This document shows, one piece after another, positions 1-5,895 of a DNA stretch of 9,594 nucleotides. The position numbers and the translations under genes were made by a program. Every line of letters starts with the position of its first letter. Within the stretch, counting starts at the first letter, position 1. This DNA comes from Methyloceanibacter sp. (lineage in GTDB: Bacteria > Pseudomonadota > Alphaproteobacteria > Rhizobiales > Methyloligellaceae), in the NCBI GenBank assembly GCA_022865725.1, contig JALHTP010000428.1, positions 1 to 9,594 of the forward strand. Reading direction: 5' to 3'. The notes under the pieces are model-generated. The model searched no databases, was not told the origin of the DNA, and worked only from the letters and a program-made list of their open reading frames with translations.

Positions 1-30
1 GAGAAGGTGTCGCTCGTGCCGGCGCATTGA
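1..30 (+). CDS. possible 3' end of an unidentified gene
   Basis: Reading frame 1 is open from the window edge and ends at TGA (28-30), giving a C-terminal peptide EKVSLVPAH. It stops just where a palindromic repeat begins, a common position for such repeats. Ten codons are too few to identify a protein, and an open run of this length is expected by chance in GC-rich DNA. This is a guess that would need the sequence to the left. Confidence 0.2.
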   Translation, partial: EKVSLVPAH

Positions 31-77
31 GCTGATCTGCGAAAAGTGGGAACCGGTTTTCCGATAAGATCATGCTC
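29..77. repeat. intergenic palindromic repeat (Hyphomicrobiales-type)
   Basis: Imperfect inverted repeat. The outer arms gagctgatct (29-38) and agatcatgctc (67-77) are complementary except for one extra base. The core holds the 8-bp palindrome aaccggtt (51-58) inside gaaaagtgggaaccggtttt. From memory, sequences of this type (GATCATGCTC ends with a GGGAACCGGTTTTCC centre) recur between genes in Bradyrhizobium-like and related genomes. Before the IS insertion it lay about 10 bp past the stop of the minus-strand DUF465 gene, so it may have formed that gene's 3' hairpin. Confidence 0.6.
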
Positions 78-90
78 CAACAAGTCCTAG

Positions 91-107
91 CAGTCTGCTG
101 AAAAACC
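91..107 (+). repeat. IS left terminal inverted repeat
   Basis: cagtctgctgaaaaacc, the exact reverse complement of 1368-1384. Adding the flanking CTAG makes a 21-bp perfect match, which ends on both sides immediately beyond that. Confidence 0.9.
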
Positions 108-166
108 CCTCGCCATGACCGAGGAGTGATGATTCAGTTTTCTATCACGAATCGATGGAGGCTGGC

Positions 167-1249
167 ATGCGGGGCGCGTTTGTGGATCAGGGCGGGTTAT
201 TTTCTTACATAATGCCTGAGGCACGGGTGCCGAGGGATCATCCATTGAGAAAGATCCGAGAGCTTGTCCGCGAGGTGCTCAGCGGGCTGAACCGTAGCTT
301 TGGGAAGCTCTATGCAAGCGAAGGGCGTCCCTCGATCCCTCCGGAGCAATTGCTGAGCGCCCTGCTGCTGCAAGTATTTTACGGCATCCGGTCGGAACGG
401 CAGTTGATGGAACAATTGGACTACAATCTTTTGTACCGCTGGTTCGTGGGGCTGTCGCCCGACAATCCGGTCTGGGACCCGACCAGCTTCACGAAGAACC
501 GAGACCGGCTGCAGAACGGCGAGGTGTTTACGAAGTTCATGGCCGCGCTTCTGAACCATCCGCAGGTCAAGCCGCTATTGTCGGACGAGCATTTTTCGGT
601 GGACGGAACGCTGATCGAGGCCTGGGCATCGCAGAAGAGTTTTCGCCCCAAGGATGGCAGCGACGCCGGCGACGGTGCGAACTTCCATGGGCAGAAGCGC
701 AAAAATGAGACGCACGCAAGCACGACCGACCCCGACAGCCGGCTTTACTGCAAGGCCGCGGGGCGGGAGGCGAAACTTTCCTATATGGGCCACGCCACCA
801 TGGAGAACCGGCATGGGCTGGCGGTAGCCGGCATGGTCACGCAGGCCAATGGCACCGCCGAGCGCCTCGCCTCGGAGATCATGCTCAAGGCCAGGAGCAA
901 AGCCGCTGGCCGCCGCATCACGGCCGGTGAGGACAAGGCCTATGACACGGCCGATCATGTGGCCAATCTTCGCGCCAGGAACATCACACCGCATGTGACG
1001 CAGAACGATAGCCCAACCAAGACCGGCAGGCGGCGGAAAAGCGCCATCGACGCACGCACCACGCGGCACCAAGGCTATGGCATGTCGCAATCGCGCCGCG
1101 CGATGATCGAATGCATCTTCGGCTGGGGCAAGCAGCACGGCACGATGCGCAAGACCAAACATCGCGGCGTCCTTCGCGTCGCCGCCGACTTCATGCTCAA
1201 TCTGATCGCTTACAACCTCATCCGCATTCCCAAACTGGTTGCGGCGTAG
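167..1249 (+). CDS. IS5-family DDE transposase
   Basis: 360 aa transposase that cuts and joins the ends of the surrounding IS. An N-terminal DUF772-like region (about residues 15-110, with the PRDHPLRKIRELV and YGIRSERQLMEQLDYNLLYRWFVGL stretches) precedes an RNase-H-like DDE domain. Likely catalytic residues are D146 (in HFSVDGTLIEAW), D256 (in GEDKAYD) and E315 (in RRAMIECIFGWGK). The last lies in the R-x3-E-x6-K signature (R311, E315, K322) of the IS4/IS5 group. I chose ATG 167 over ATG 155 because GGAGG (157-161) sits 5 nt before it. The gene is intact, with no frameshift, and ends about 120 bp before the right repeat. The family call rests on motifs and layout. Confidence 0.92.
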   Translation: MRGAFVDQGGLFSYIMPEARVPRDHPLRKIRELVREVLSGLNRSFGKLYASEGRPSIPPEQLLSALLLQVFYGIRSERQLMEQLDYNLLYRWFVGLSPDNPVWDPTSFTKNRDRLQNGEVFTKFMAALLNHPQVKPLLSDEHFSVDGTLIEAWASQKSFRPKDGSDAGDGANFHGQKRKNETHASTTDPDSRLYCKAAGREAKLSYMGHATMENRHGLAVAGMVTQANGTAERLASEIMLKARSKAAGRRITAGEDKAYDTADHVANLRARNITPHVTQNDSPTKTGRRRKSAIDARTTRHQGYGMSQSRRAMIECIFGWGKQHGTMRKTKHRGVLRVAADFMLNLIAYNLIRIPKLVAA

Positions 1250-1367
1250 GGAGGAATCCGTCCAAAAAGACGTTCCGCTCCCTCGCAAGCTCTCTCAGAA
1301 TCAACAAAAGCCAACACACAACGCCAAGTCGGCCGAACAGAAAATGAAAAAGAACCTGCAACTTCAC

Positions 1368-1384
1368 GGTTTTTCAGCAGACTG
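1368..1384 (-). repeat. IS right terminal inverted repeat
   Basis: ggtttttcagcagactg, the exact reverse complement of 91-107, followed directly by CTAG (1385-1388). The 118 bp between the transposase stop and this repeat show no other gene. Confidence 0.9.
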
Positions 1385-1561
1385 CTAGTGGCTCATCTCG
1401 TGCTTCAGACGCTCCATCTCATCCTTGAGACGCAATTTTTCACGCTTCAACTCCGCGATCTTGAGGTCGTCGGCGGTTGGCCGGGCCAGTTCCTCTTCGA
1501 TCTTGCGATCCAATGCACGATGCTTCTCGGATAACTCCACGATGTGTGCGTCTAGCGCCAT
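1385..1561 (-). CDS. DUF465 / YdcH-family small coiled-coil protein
   Basis: 58 aa protein running from ATG at 1561 to a TAG at 1387-1385. The translation (MALDAHIVELSEKHRALDRK..., ending RLKHEMSH) has the DUF465/YdcH pattern: a short helix with EL..KHR.LD.KI, a linker with RPTADD, then a charged helix LKREKLRLKDEMERLK. It is almost wholly helical and probably a coiled coil; the molecular role of the family is not established. GGAGG lies 7 nt before the start (tctggaggtccgaat). The stop codon lies inside the CTAG at the right edge of the IS, so the insertion left the protein unchanged but replaced everything downstream. A second copy of the family is divergently encoded at 1773. Confidence 0.85.
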   Translation of the reverse strand: MALDAHIVELSEKHRALDRKIEEELARPTADDLKIAELKREKLRLKDEMERLKHEMSH

Positions 1562-1772
1562 ATTCGGACCTCCAGATTCGTTGGTCTCAGGCCCTGCATT
1601 GTGTCAAATCGACAACGCTTTGTCTAATCCTGGCCTGCGGTCTCACGTCGCTCCTTGCGCCAGATCAAATAGCAGCACCTGCTGGCAAATCGCGCCAAGC
1701 TCTTGCGCGATTCCCCGTTCGCCGCGATACTTTCCGCGGTCCCGGGGGGCAGGCAGGGAGCGGGGGACGTCC
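1562..1772. promoter_or_regulatory. divergent promoter region between the two DUF465 genes
   Basis: 211 bp with no convincing gene between two divergently transcribed DUF465 genes, so promoters for both are expected here. On the minus strand a perfect TTGACA hexamer can be read inside tttgacacaatg (about 1599-1607), but no good -10 follows at 16-18 nt. On the plus strand TTGTGT (1599-1604) and TCTAAT (1623-1628) stand 18 nt apart. Both are weak candidates. A small inverted repeat, cagca-cc-tgctg, lies near 1673-1684. Confidence 0.4.
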
Positions 1773-1979
1773 ATGGAGAGCGAGGAGATTCGCGAGCTCC
1801 GGGCGACCCTGCTCAGGCTCAAGCAGGAGCACCGCGACCTCGACAGCGCCATCAATGCGCTCGAAGAATCGGGCCGCGCCGACGCGCTTCAGCTCAAGCG
1901 CCTGAAGAAGAAGAAGCTCTCCCTCAAGGACGAGATCGCGCGCATCGACGATCAGCTCCTCCCAGACATCATCGCCTAG
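1773..1979 (+). CDS. DUF465 / YdcH-family small coiled-coil protein (second copy)
   Basis: 68 aa protein, MESEEIRELRATLLRLKQEHRDLD... ending QLLPDIIA. It has the family pattern: helix LKQEHRDLDSAINALEESG, then QLKRLKKKKLSLKDEIARI with a very lysine-rich middle. It shares the LKR-KKLxLKDEI/M signature with the minus-strand copy at 1385-1561 and is probably an old paralogue rather than a recent duplicate, since much of the rest differs. Purine-rich sequence (agggagcggggga) precedes the ATG. Its stop overlaps the stop of the convergent DUF4345 gene in a shared CTAG (1976-1979). Its function is unknown; from memory, such pairs beside purEK are common in this order. Confidence 0.82.
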   Translation: MESEEIRELRATLLRLKQEHRDLDSAINALEESGRADALQLKRLKKKKLSLKDEIARIDDQLLPDIIA

Positions 1980-2359
1980 GGAGCGGACTTCCTTGCATAA
2001 GCGAGCACTGCCAAGCCCAGCAGTCCGCCGACGACTTCCAGAACCAGATAGAGGTCGAGCAATCGGCTGGCGGGGCCATCCACCACGAGGCTAATCAGCC
2101 GGCCGAAGGCGAGCGAAAGCGCAAAGAAGACGGCCCAGATCACCGCAACGCGCTGCCAGGCCGGTTTGAAGGCGGCGATGGCCCAGAAGGCGGACGCGGC
2201 GAGATAGAGGCACATGAGCGCGCGAAAAATCTGCATCTGATCCGTTCCCGCGACAGAGATATTTAGGAATTTCGGAAGCAGCGCCGCGGGCTCGATGCCG
2301 TAGCTGAGCGCGATCGGCACCAGCAAGAGGGCGACGAGCAGGAGATAGGCCCGCATCAT
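1976..2359 (-). CDS. DUF4345-family integral membrane protein
   Basis: 127 aa if it starts at the double ATG (2359, MMRAYLLL). The frame extends to 2407, and ATG 2389 is an alternative. The short start matches the family's usual form, and GAGGGG lies immediately before the double ATG, which favours the second ATG. Sequence marks are LLLVPIALSYGIEPAALLPKFLNI, then IFRALMCLYLAASAFWAIAAFKP and GRLISLVVDGPASRLLDLYLVLEVVGG, giving about four hydrophobic segments. These fit DUF4345 (small four-helix membrane proteins of unknown function). The gene is divergent from purE, 185 bp away, and convergent with the DUF465 gene, sharing 4 bp at the stops. Confidence 0.78.
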   Translation of the reverse strand: MMRAYLLLVALLLVPIALSYGIEPAALLPKFLNISVAGTDQMQIFRALMCLYLAASAFWAIAAFKPAWQRVAVIWAVFFALSLAFGRLISLVVDGPASRLLDLYLVLEVVGGLLGLAVLAYARKSAP

Positions 2360-2470
2360 CCCCTCGGCCCGTGTGGGGGATTGGGTCATGCCAATCATTT
2401 GCGCCAATCGTCTTCGAACGTCCAGGGTCTGTTTTGCCCCCTGGCGGACCGAAGGGAGGCGAGCTTTGCC

Positions 2471-2498
2471 TTGCCAAGCAAGGCCGCGTCCCTATAAT
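2471..2498 (+). promoter_or_regulatory. candidate sigma-70 promoter of purEK
   Basis: TTGCCA (2471-2476), a 16-nt spacer, then a perfect TATAAT (2493-2498), 46 bp before the purE ATG. The -35 differs from the consensus at one base. A small inverted repeat, gccttg-ccaag-caaggc (2468-2484), covers the -35 and could be an operator or chance. A consensus -10 is unusual in such GC-rich DNA, which makes this the best promoter candidate in the window. No purine riboswitch was seen in the short leader. Confidence 0.5.
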
Positions 2499-2544
2499 CC
2501 CGCGCTTTCCGCGAGCCCGCGCCTGTCCTTCCCGAGAGCCAAGC

Positions 2545-3042
2545 ATGAGCGCTGAGAAGCCCGTCGTCGGCATCATCATGGGCAGCCGCTCCGACTGGCC
2601 GACCTTGAAGGCTGCGGCCTCCGTCCTCGATGCGCTCAAAGTCCCTTACGAGACCAAAGTCGTATCGGCCCACCGGACGCCGAAGCGGCTCTACAGCTAT
2701 GCGACGAGTGCCCGCAAGCGCGGGCTGAAGATCATCATTGCCGGCGCGGGCGGCGCCGCCCACCTTCCCGGCATGACCGCTTCCATGACCGAGCTGCCGG
2801 TGCTTGGCGTCCCCATCGAGAGCCGCGCGCTGAAAGGCCTCGACAGCCTTCTCTCCATCGCGCAGATGCCGGCCGGCGTGCCGGTCGGCACGCTGGCCAT
2901 CGGCGAACCGGGCGCCACCAATGCCGGGCTGCTCGCGGCGCAGATCCTGGCGCTTAGCGATGCCCGCCTCGCCGCTCGCGTCGCCGCCTACCGCGCCGCG
3001 CAGACCGACTCCATAGCCGAGGCGCTCGAGGATAATGCCTGA
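2545..3042 (+). CDS. purE: N5-carboxyaminoimidazole ribonucleotide mutase, class I PurE
   Basis: 165 aa cytosolic enzyme that moves the carboxyl group of N5-CAIR to give CAIR, using the product of PurK made by the next gene. The length is normal for class I PurE. Visible motifs are GIIMGSRSDWPTL (9-21, phosphate and substrate binding), SAHRTP (41-46, with the catalytic histidine at 43, His45 in E. coli), IIAGAGGAAHLPGMTASMTELPVLGVP (64-90), and the C-terminal GTLAIGEPGATNAGLLAAQILA. The frame is open further upstream, but ATG 2545 gives the family-typical start, and earlier codons lie in the promoter region. The Shine-Dalgarno is weak (cgagag). It overlaps purK by 8 bp, so the two are translated from one message. 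Confidence 0.96.
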   Translation: MSAEKPVVGIIMGSRSDWPTLKAAASVLDALKVPYETKVVSAHRTPKRLYSYATSARKRGLKIIIAGAGGAAHLPGMTASMTELPVLGVPIESRALKGLDSLLSIAQMPAGVPVGTLAIGEPGATNAGLLAAQILALSDARLAARVAAYRAAQTDSIAEALEDNA

Positions 3043-4120
3043 GAGCCCGCTGCCTCCCGGCAGCACCATCGGCATACTCGGCGGCGGCCAGCTCGGCCGC
3101 ATGCTGGCCGTGGCGGCGAGCCAGCTCGGCCTCAGATCTCATATCTACTCCGACGAAGCGGCCACTCCCGCCTTCGATGTCGCCGCCGCGCGGACCGTGG
3201 GCAGCTATGCCGACATGGACGCGCTCACGCGCTTCGCCGGCACCGTCGATGTGGTGACCTGCGAGTTCGAGAACGTGCCGGCAGAGACGCTGGAAGCCGC
3301 TGCCCGCGTGGTGCCGGTGTTTCCTCCGGTGAGGTCGTTCGCCGTCGCGCAAGACCGACTCATCGAGAAAGATTTCCTGACCTCGCTCGGCGTCCAAGTC
3401 GCCCCCTATGCGCCGGTCGACACACTTGAGGATCTGCGTGCCGCACTTGCGCGCATCAAGCCTCCGGTCCTGCTCAAGACGCGGCGGTTCGGCTATGACG
3501 GCAAGGGACAGATCTCGATCCGCGCCGCAGACGACGCTGCCGCCGCACTTGAAGCGATCGGCCAGGTGCCGGCGCTGCTCGAGGGCCTGGTCCGGTTCGA
3601 ACGGGAGGTTTCGGTCATCGTGGTGCGCGGGCAGGACGGCGAGCTGCAATTCTACGACGCGGTCGAGAATGTGCATGAGAATGGCATCCTCGCCATCAGC
3701 CGCGCGCCCGCCCGCATCTCGCTAAGCGCTGGCGTCGCTGCGAAGACTATCGCCGGCAAGATCGCCGAGGCGCTCTCTCATGTGGGGGTGCTCTGCGTCG
3801 AGATGTTCGAGCGGACAGGCGAGCGGCCCGAGTTGATCGTCAACGAGATCGCGCCGCGCGTCCACAATTCGGGCCATTGGACGCTCGATGCCTGCCTCGT
3901 CAGCCAGTTCGAGAACCATGTCAGGGCGATTTGCGGCTGGCCGCTCGGCGATACGGCGCGCCACAGCGATGCGCTGATGACCAACCTGATCGGCGCGGAT
4001 GCCGAGAAATGGCGCGCGTTGGCGAGCGAGGCCGGCACGTCCGTCCACCTCTACGGCAAGACCGAGGCCCGTCCGGGCCGCAAGATGGGCCATGTCACCA
4101 GGCTCTTCCCGAAGAGCTGA
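3035..4120 (+). CDS. purK: N5-carboxyaminoimidazole ribonucleotide synthase PurK
   Basis: 361 aa ATP-grasp enzyme that carboxylates AIR with bicarbonate and ATP to N5-CAIR, the substrate of PurE. Motifs are GILGGGQLGRML (13-24), CEFENVP (76-82), KTRRFGYDGKGQ (148-159, ATP-grasp loop), the acidic EIAPRVHNSGHWT (271-283, metal and phosphate site) and GRKMGHVT (348-355) near the end. The length is typical. The start codon lies inside the last codons of purE (8-bp overlap) with GAGG three bases before it, which points to translational coupling. Downstream are 243 bp of repeat-like sequence before rpsU. No sign of damage. Confidence 0.96.
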   Translation: MPESPLPPGSTIGILGGGQLGRMLAVAASQLGLRSHIYSDEAATPAFDVAAARTVGSYADMDALTRFAGTVDVVTCEFENVPAETLEAAARVVPVFPPVRSFAVAQDRLIEKDFLTSLGVQVAPYAPVDTLEDLRAALARIKPPVLLKTRRFGYDGKGQISIRAADDAAAALEAIGQVPALLEGLVRFEREVSVIVVRGQDGELQFYDAVENVHENGILAISRAPARISLSAGVAAKTIAGKIAEALSHVGVLCVEMFERTGERPELIVNEIAPRVHNSGHWTLDACLVSQFENHVRAICGWPLGDTARHSDALMTNLIGADAEKWRALASEAGTSVHLYGKTEARPGRKMGHVTRLFPKS

Positions 4121-4128
4121 GTTTGCGC

Positions 4129-4227
4129 CTTCGAAACGCCCGTGGTTCGAGGGCCGGCCGTCATCCTGATGTGCGAGGGCGAAGCCCGAGCCTCGAAGGG
4201 CGGCCGGCCACCTCACCATGACGGGCG
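4129..4227. repeat. degenerate intergenic repeat with inverted arms
   Basis: Starts 9 nt past the purK stop. The arms ggccggccg (4152-4160) and cggccggcc (4201-4209) are complementary, as are ccgtcat (4158-4164) and atgacgg (4218-4224). The pieces ttcgaaacg, gtcatcctgatg, cctcgaagg and cctcaccatgacgg resemble, from memory, a large repeat family of Bradyrhizobium-like genomes, with substitutions. It could help end the purEK transcript. I see no gene in it. Confidence 0.5.
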
Positions 4228-4258
4228 CACCCATCTGGACAATGTGGCCCCCTTCTGC

Positions 4259-4300
4259 TAGAGCAAATCCGGATGCGGGACCCTGACCGGTTTCCGGTTA
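4259..4300. repeat. diverged palindromic element upstream of rpsU
   Basis: A short stretch with the perfect hairpin accgg-ttt-ccggt (4286-4298), preceded by agagcaaatccggatgcggg. Its centre (gaccggtttccgg) recalls the centre of the repeat at 29-77, but the rest differs, so kinship is uncertain. It lies between purK and rpsU and may act as a weak terminator or be part of the rpsU promoter region. No clear -35/-10 pair for rpsU was found; GATATT (about 4303-4308) is a weak -10 candidate. Confidence 0.35.
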
Positions 4301-4363
4301 GGCGATATTTGGCCTCCCGCCTCCCATCCTGAACATCACTCGGCCAAGCGGAGAGAGAAACGC

Positions 4364-4621
4364 GTGCAAGTCGTCGTTCGCGATAACAATGTCGATCAGG
4401 CCCTCCGGGCGCTGAAGAAGAAAATGCAGCGCGAAGGCATCTTCCGCGAGATGAAGCTCCGTAACTATTACGAGAAGCCGTCCGAGAAGCGTGCCCGCGA
4501 GAAGGCCGAGGCCATTCGCCGGGCGCGGAAGCTCGCGCGCAAGAAGGCGCAGCGCGAAGGCGGCGGTGGCGTCGGCGCGAGTGCCGCCGCGGCCAAGCCG
4601 GCGCGCGGCCCGCGCCGCTAG
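4364..4621 (+). CDS. rpsU: small ribosomal subunit protein bS21
   Basis: 85 aa basic protein of the 30S subunit, which helps mRNA and initiation-complex binding. The core MQVVVRDNNVDQALRALKKKMQREGIFREMKLRNYYEKPSEKRAREKAEA (about 1-52) is typical S21, followed by a long basic helix and a Gly/Ala-rich tail (GGGGVGASAAAAKPARGPRR, 66-85) of the type seen in alphaproteobacterial S21. It starts with GTG, set by family alignment and by GGAGAGAG upstream (4350-4357). The stop TAG lies in a CTAG (4618-4621). It lies downstream of purEK in the same direction but is probably transcribed separately, given the 243-bp gap. Confidence 0.95.
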   Translation: MQVVVRDNNVDQALRALKKKMQREGIFREMKLRNYYEKPSEKRAREKAEAIRRARKLARKKAQREGGGGVGASAAAAKPARGPRR

Positions 4622-4651
4622 TACACTCAATTCGAAATTAGAAGTCTCGTA

Positions 4652-4740
4652 ATGCCCGGACTTGATCCGGGCATCCATGCCGTTACGTCTCGGCGAGACG
4701 AAGCGCCAGTGAAATGGATTGCCGGGTCACGCCCGGCAAT
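4652..4740. terminator. triple-hairpin repeat, probable bidirectional terminator
   Basis: Three perfect hairpins in 89 bp: atgcccgga-cttga-tccgggcat (4652-4674, 9-bp stem), cgtctc-ggc-gagacg (4686-4700, 6-bp stem) and attgccggg-tcacg-cccggcaat (4718-4740, 9-bp stem). The pieces atccat (4673-4678) and atggat (4714-4719) also pair, so the whole can fold as one branched unit. This looks like a REP/BIME-type element. It lies between the convergent rpsU and hydrolase genes, where it could end both transcripts, although no T-run follows. Confidence 0.6.
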
Positions 4741-4757
4741 GACGCGGAAGGCGTAGG

Positions 4758-5618
4758 CTATCTGGCCTCGCCGCTCGCCGCCGCGGCGATCTCGATCTGC
4801 CGCCCTGCCTTGACCACCGGCACGGGCCGCAACGCATCGAGGAAGCCGCGCACCTTGTCCCAGGCGCCCCGGTCGAACAGATCGTTGTGACCGGCCTGCG
4901 GCACGACGACGAGGTTCTTAGGCTCGGTCGCGGCGTGGAAGACATGCCGCGCCTGGTTAAGCGGGATGATCGCATCCCGGCCGCCATGAATCATAAACAG
5001 CGGTGCCTCCACCGCGCCGATGCGATCGATGGTGCGGTACTGATCGGCCATGATCAGGCCGAGCGGGAAGCCCTTCCACATCAGCCTGCCGACATCGACG
5101 ATCGAGGTGAAAGCCGCCTCCAGCACCAGCGCCTCCACATGGCGCTGTAGCGCCAGTCGCGTGGCGACCGCCGTGCCGAGCGATTCGCCATAGGCGATGA
5201 TGTCGTGCGGCGCGACGCCGAGCCCGCGCAGATAATCGTAGGCGCTGACGGCGTCGGCGGCGACCCTTGCCTCGGTCGGCCGGCCACCTGAGCCGCCGTA
5301 GCGGCGATAATTCAGCATGAACACGCCGTAGCCGTCGGAGGCGATCGTCCTGATCTTGCCGGCGCGGTTGGCCACGTTGCCGCTATTGCCGGTGAAATAC
5401 AGCAGCGTGGGCTTCGTTCCGCGCGCCGGCTGATGCCAGGCGATGAGCTTGGTGCCGTCAGCCGCCTTGAAGACAACCTCCTCGACACCGAGAAGACCTG
5501 CCTCCCTGGGGGCGACCCTGGTGCGGTCCGGGATGTAGATGAAATAGCGGTGAAGCAATCGCCCTACGACGACGATCAGCGCGAAAATGCCGACAAGGGC
5601 AAGAGCAAGGTTCAGCAT
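4758..5618 (-). CDS. membrane-anchored alpha/beta hydrolase (Bem46/ABHD13-like)
   Basis: 286 aa. An N-terminal hydrophobic helix (about 3-19) probably anchors it in the inner membrane. The hydrolase fold follows: the oxyanion region YFTGNSGN (74-81), the NYRRYGGSGG strand (103-112), the nucleophile elbow GESLG with Ser146, Asp215 in IHGGRDAIIP, and His244 in PQAGHNDLF. All three members of the triad are present, so it should be an active serine hydrolase; the substrate (ester, peptide or thioester) cannot be told from sequence. Its pattern matches the Bem46/ABHD13/YjfP-type group. It stands alone, converging on rpsU. A GATAAT (complement of 5666-5671) about 47 bp before the ATG could be its -10, but no good -35 is seen. 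Confidence 0.87.
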   Translation of the reverse strand: MLNLALALVGIFALIVVVGRLLHRYFIYIPDRTRVAPREAGLLGVEEVVFKAADGTKLIAWHQPARGTKPTLLYFTGNSGNVANRAGKIRTIASDGYGVFMLNYRRYGGSGGRPTEARVAADAVSAYDYLRGLGVAPHDIIAYGESLGTAVATRLALQRHVEALVLEAAFTSIVDVGRLMWKGFPLGLIMADQYRTIDRIGAVEAPLFMIHGGRDAIIPLNQARHVFHAATEPKNLVVVPQAGHNDLFDRGAWDKVRGFLDALRPVPVVKAGRQIEIAAAASGEAR

Positions 5619-5895
5619 GGTTCAAGCAATACCTTTCGAGCCGTTCCGTTCAAGCTGACAATCCAATTATCCTAACTTTCATGAATGCACCTTGAATGAC
5701 GTGTTCATGGAAGCTGCAATCTTCCTTTAACCATGAGGATTGAGGGGGAGACTAGAAGGATGCGCAAGCCGGCCGATCACGAGGCGGCGAGCAGGGGCGT
5801 GGCAATCTCTATGCCGTGCGGGGTGTTAGACATGGAATCAAGCCAGAGAGAGGCGATTCTTCGTTGGCTTTGAGGCGGTTAACCAAGGAACCAGG
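5619..5895. other. intergenic region between pntB and the hydrolase gene
   Basis: 277 bp between two genes that both run leftward on the minus strand, lower in GC than the surroundings near 5660-5740. It should hold the hydrolase promoter and the pntB 3' end. The palindromic bits ttcatgaa (about 5678-5685) and ggttaacc (about 5877-5884) are seen, but no strong terminator hairpin. A short plus-strand frame at 5760-5873 is listed separately. Confidence 0.5.
5760..5873 (+). CDS. possible 37-aa small protein, unrecognised
   Basis: ATG 5760 to TGA 5871-5873 gives MRKPADHEAASRGVAISMPC and 17 more residues ending EAILRWL. An AG-rich stretch, gagggggagactagaagg, precedes the ATG, with a possible ribosome site at gggggag (12 nt away) or gaagg (too close). 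No family is recognised, there is no hydrophobic segment, and the frame is short enough to be chance. It opposes pntB and the hydrolase. Treat it as a candidate only. Confidence 0.15.
   Translation: MRKPADHEAASRGVAISMPCGVLDMESSQREAILRWL

Larger units (their letters stand above)
87..1388 (+). mobile_element. complete IS5-family insertion sequence
   Basis: The element has 17-bp perfect terminal inverted repeats (91-107 and 1368-1384) and CTAG on each side (87-90 and 1385-1388). It carries a single intact DDE transposase. CTAG fits the 4-bp target duplication (CTAR-type) known for the IS5 subgroup. Because CTAG is its own reverse complement, the sequence alone cannot show whether it is a duplicated target or part of the repeat. 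Excluding CTAG, the element is 1294 bp, a usual IS5-family size. It inserted at the 3' end of a DUF465 gene with its transposase facing against that gene. The perfect ends and open transposase suggest a recent and potentially active copy. Confidence 0.88.

Noticed and set aside
575..1288. A 237-codon minus-strand frame across the transposase, as a possible passenger gene
   Set aside because: It lies entirely opposite the DDE domain, has no recognisable domain, and IS5-family elements normally carry only the transposase.
1425..1772. A long N-terminal extension of the plus-strand DUF465 gene back to 1425
   Set aside because: The extension runs antisense through the other DUF465 gene and the divergent promoter region, is serine- and arginine-rich, and would not match the family's length.
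2395..3676. Long minus-strand frames opposite purE and purK
   Set aside because: They mirror strongly conserved PurE and PurK codons, have low-complexity composition and no ribosome sites or recognisable domains.
5641..5710. Repeated ttcatg and gaatg words upstream of the hydrolase, as a regulator site
   Set aside because: The words are short, irregularly spaced and in direct orientation without a clear symmetry; chance is the simpler explanation.
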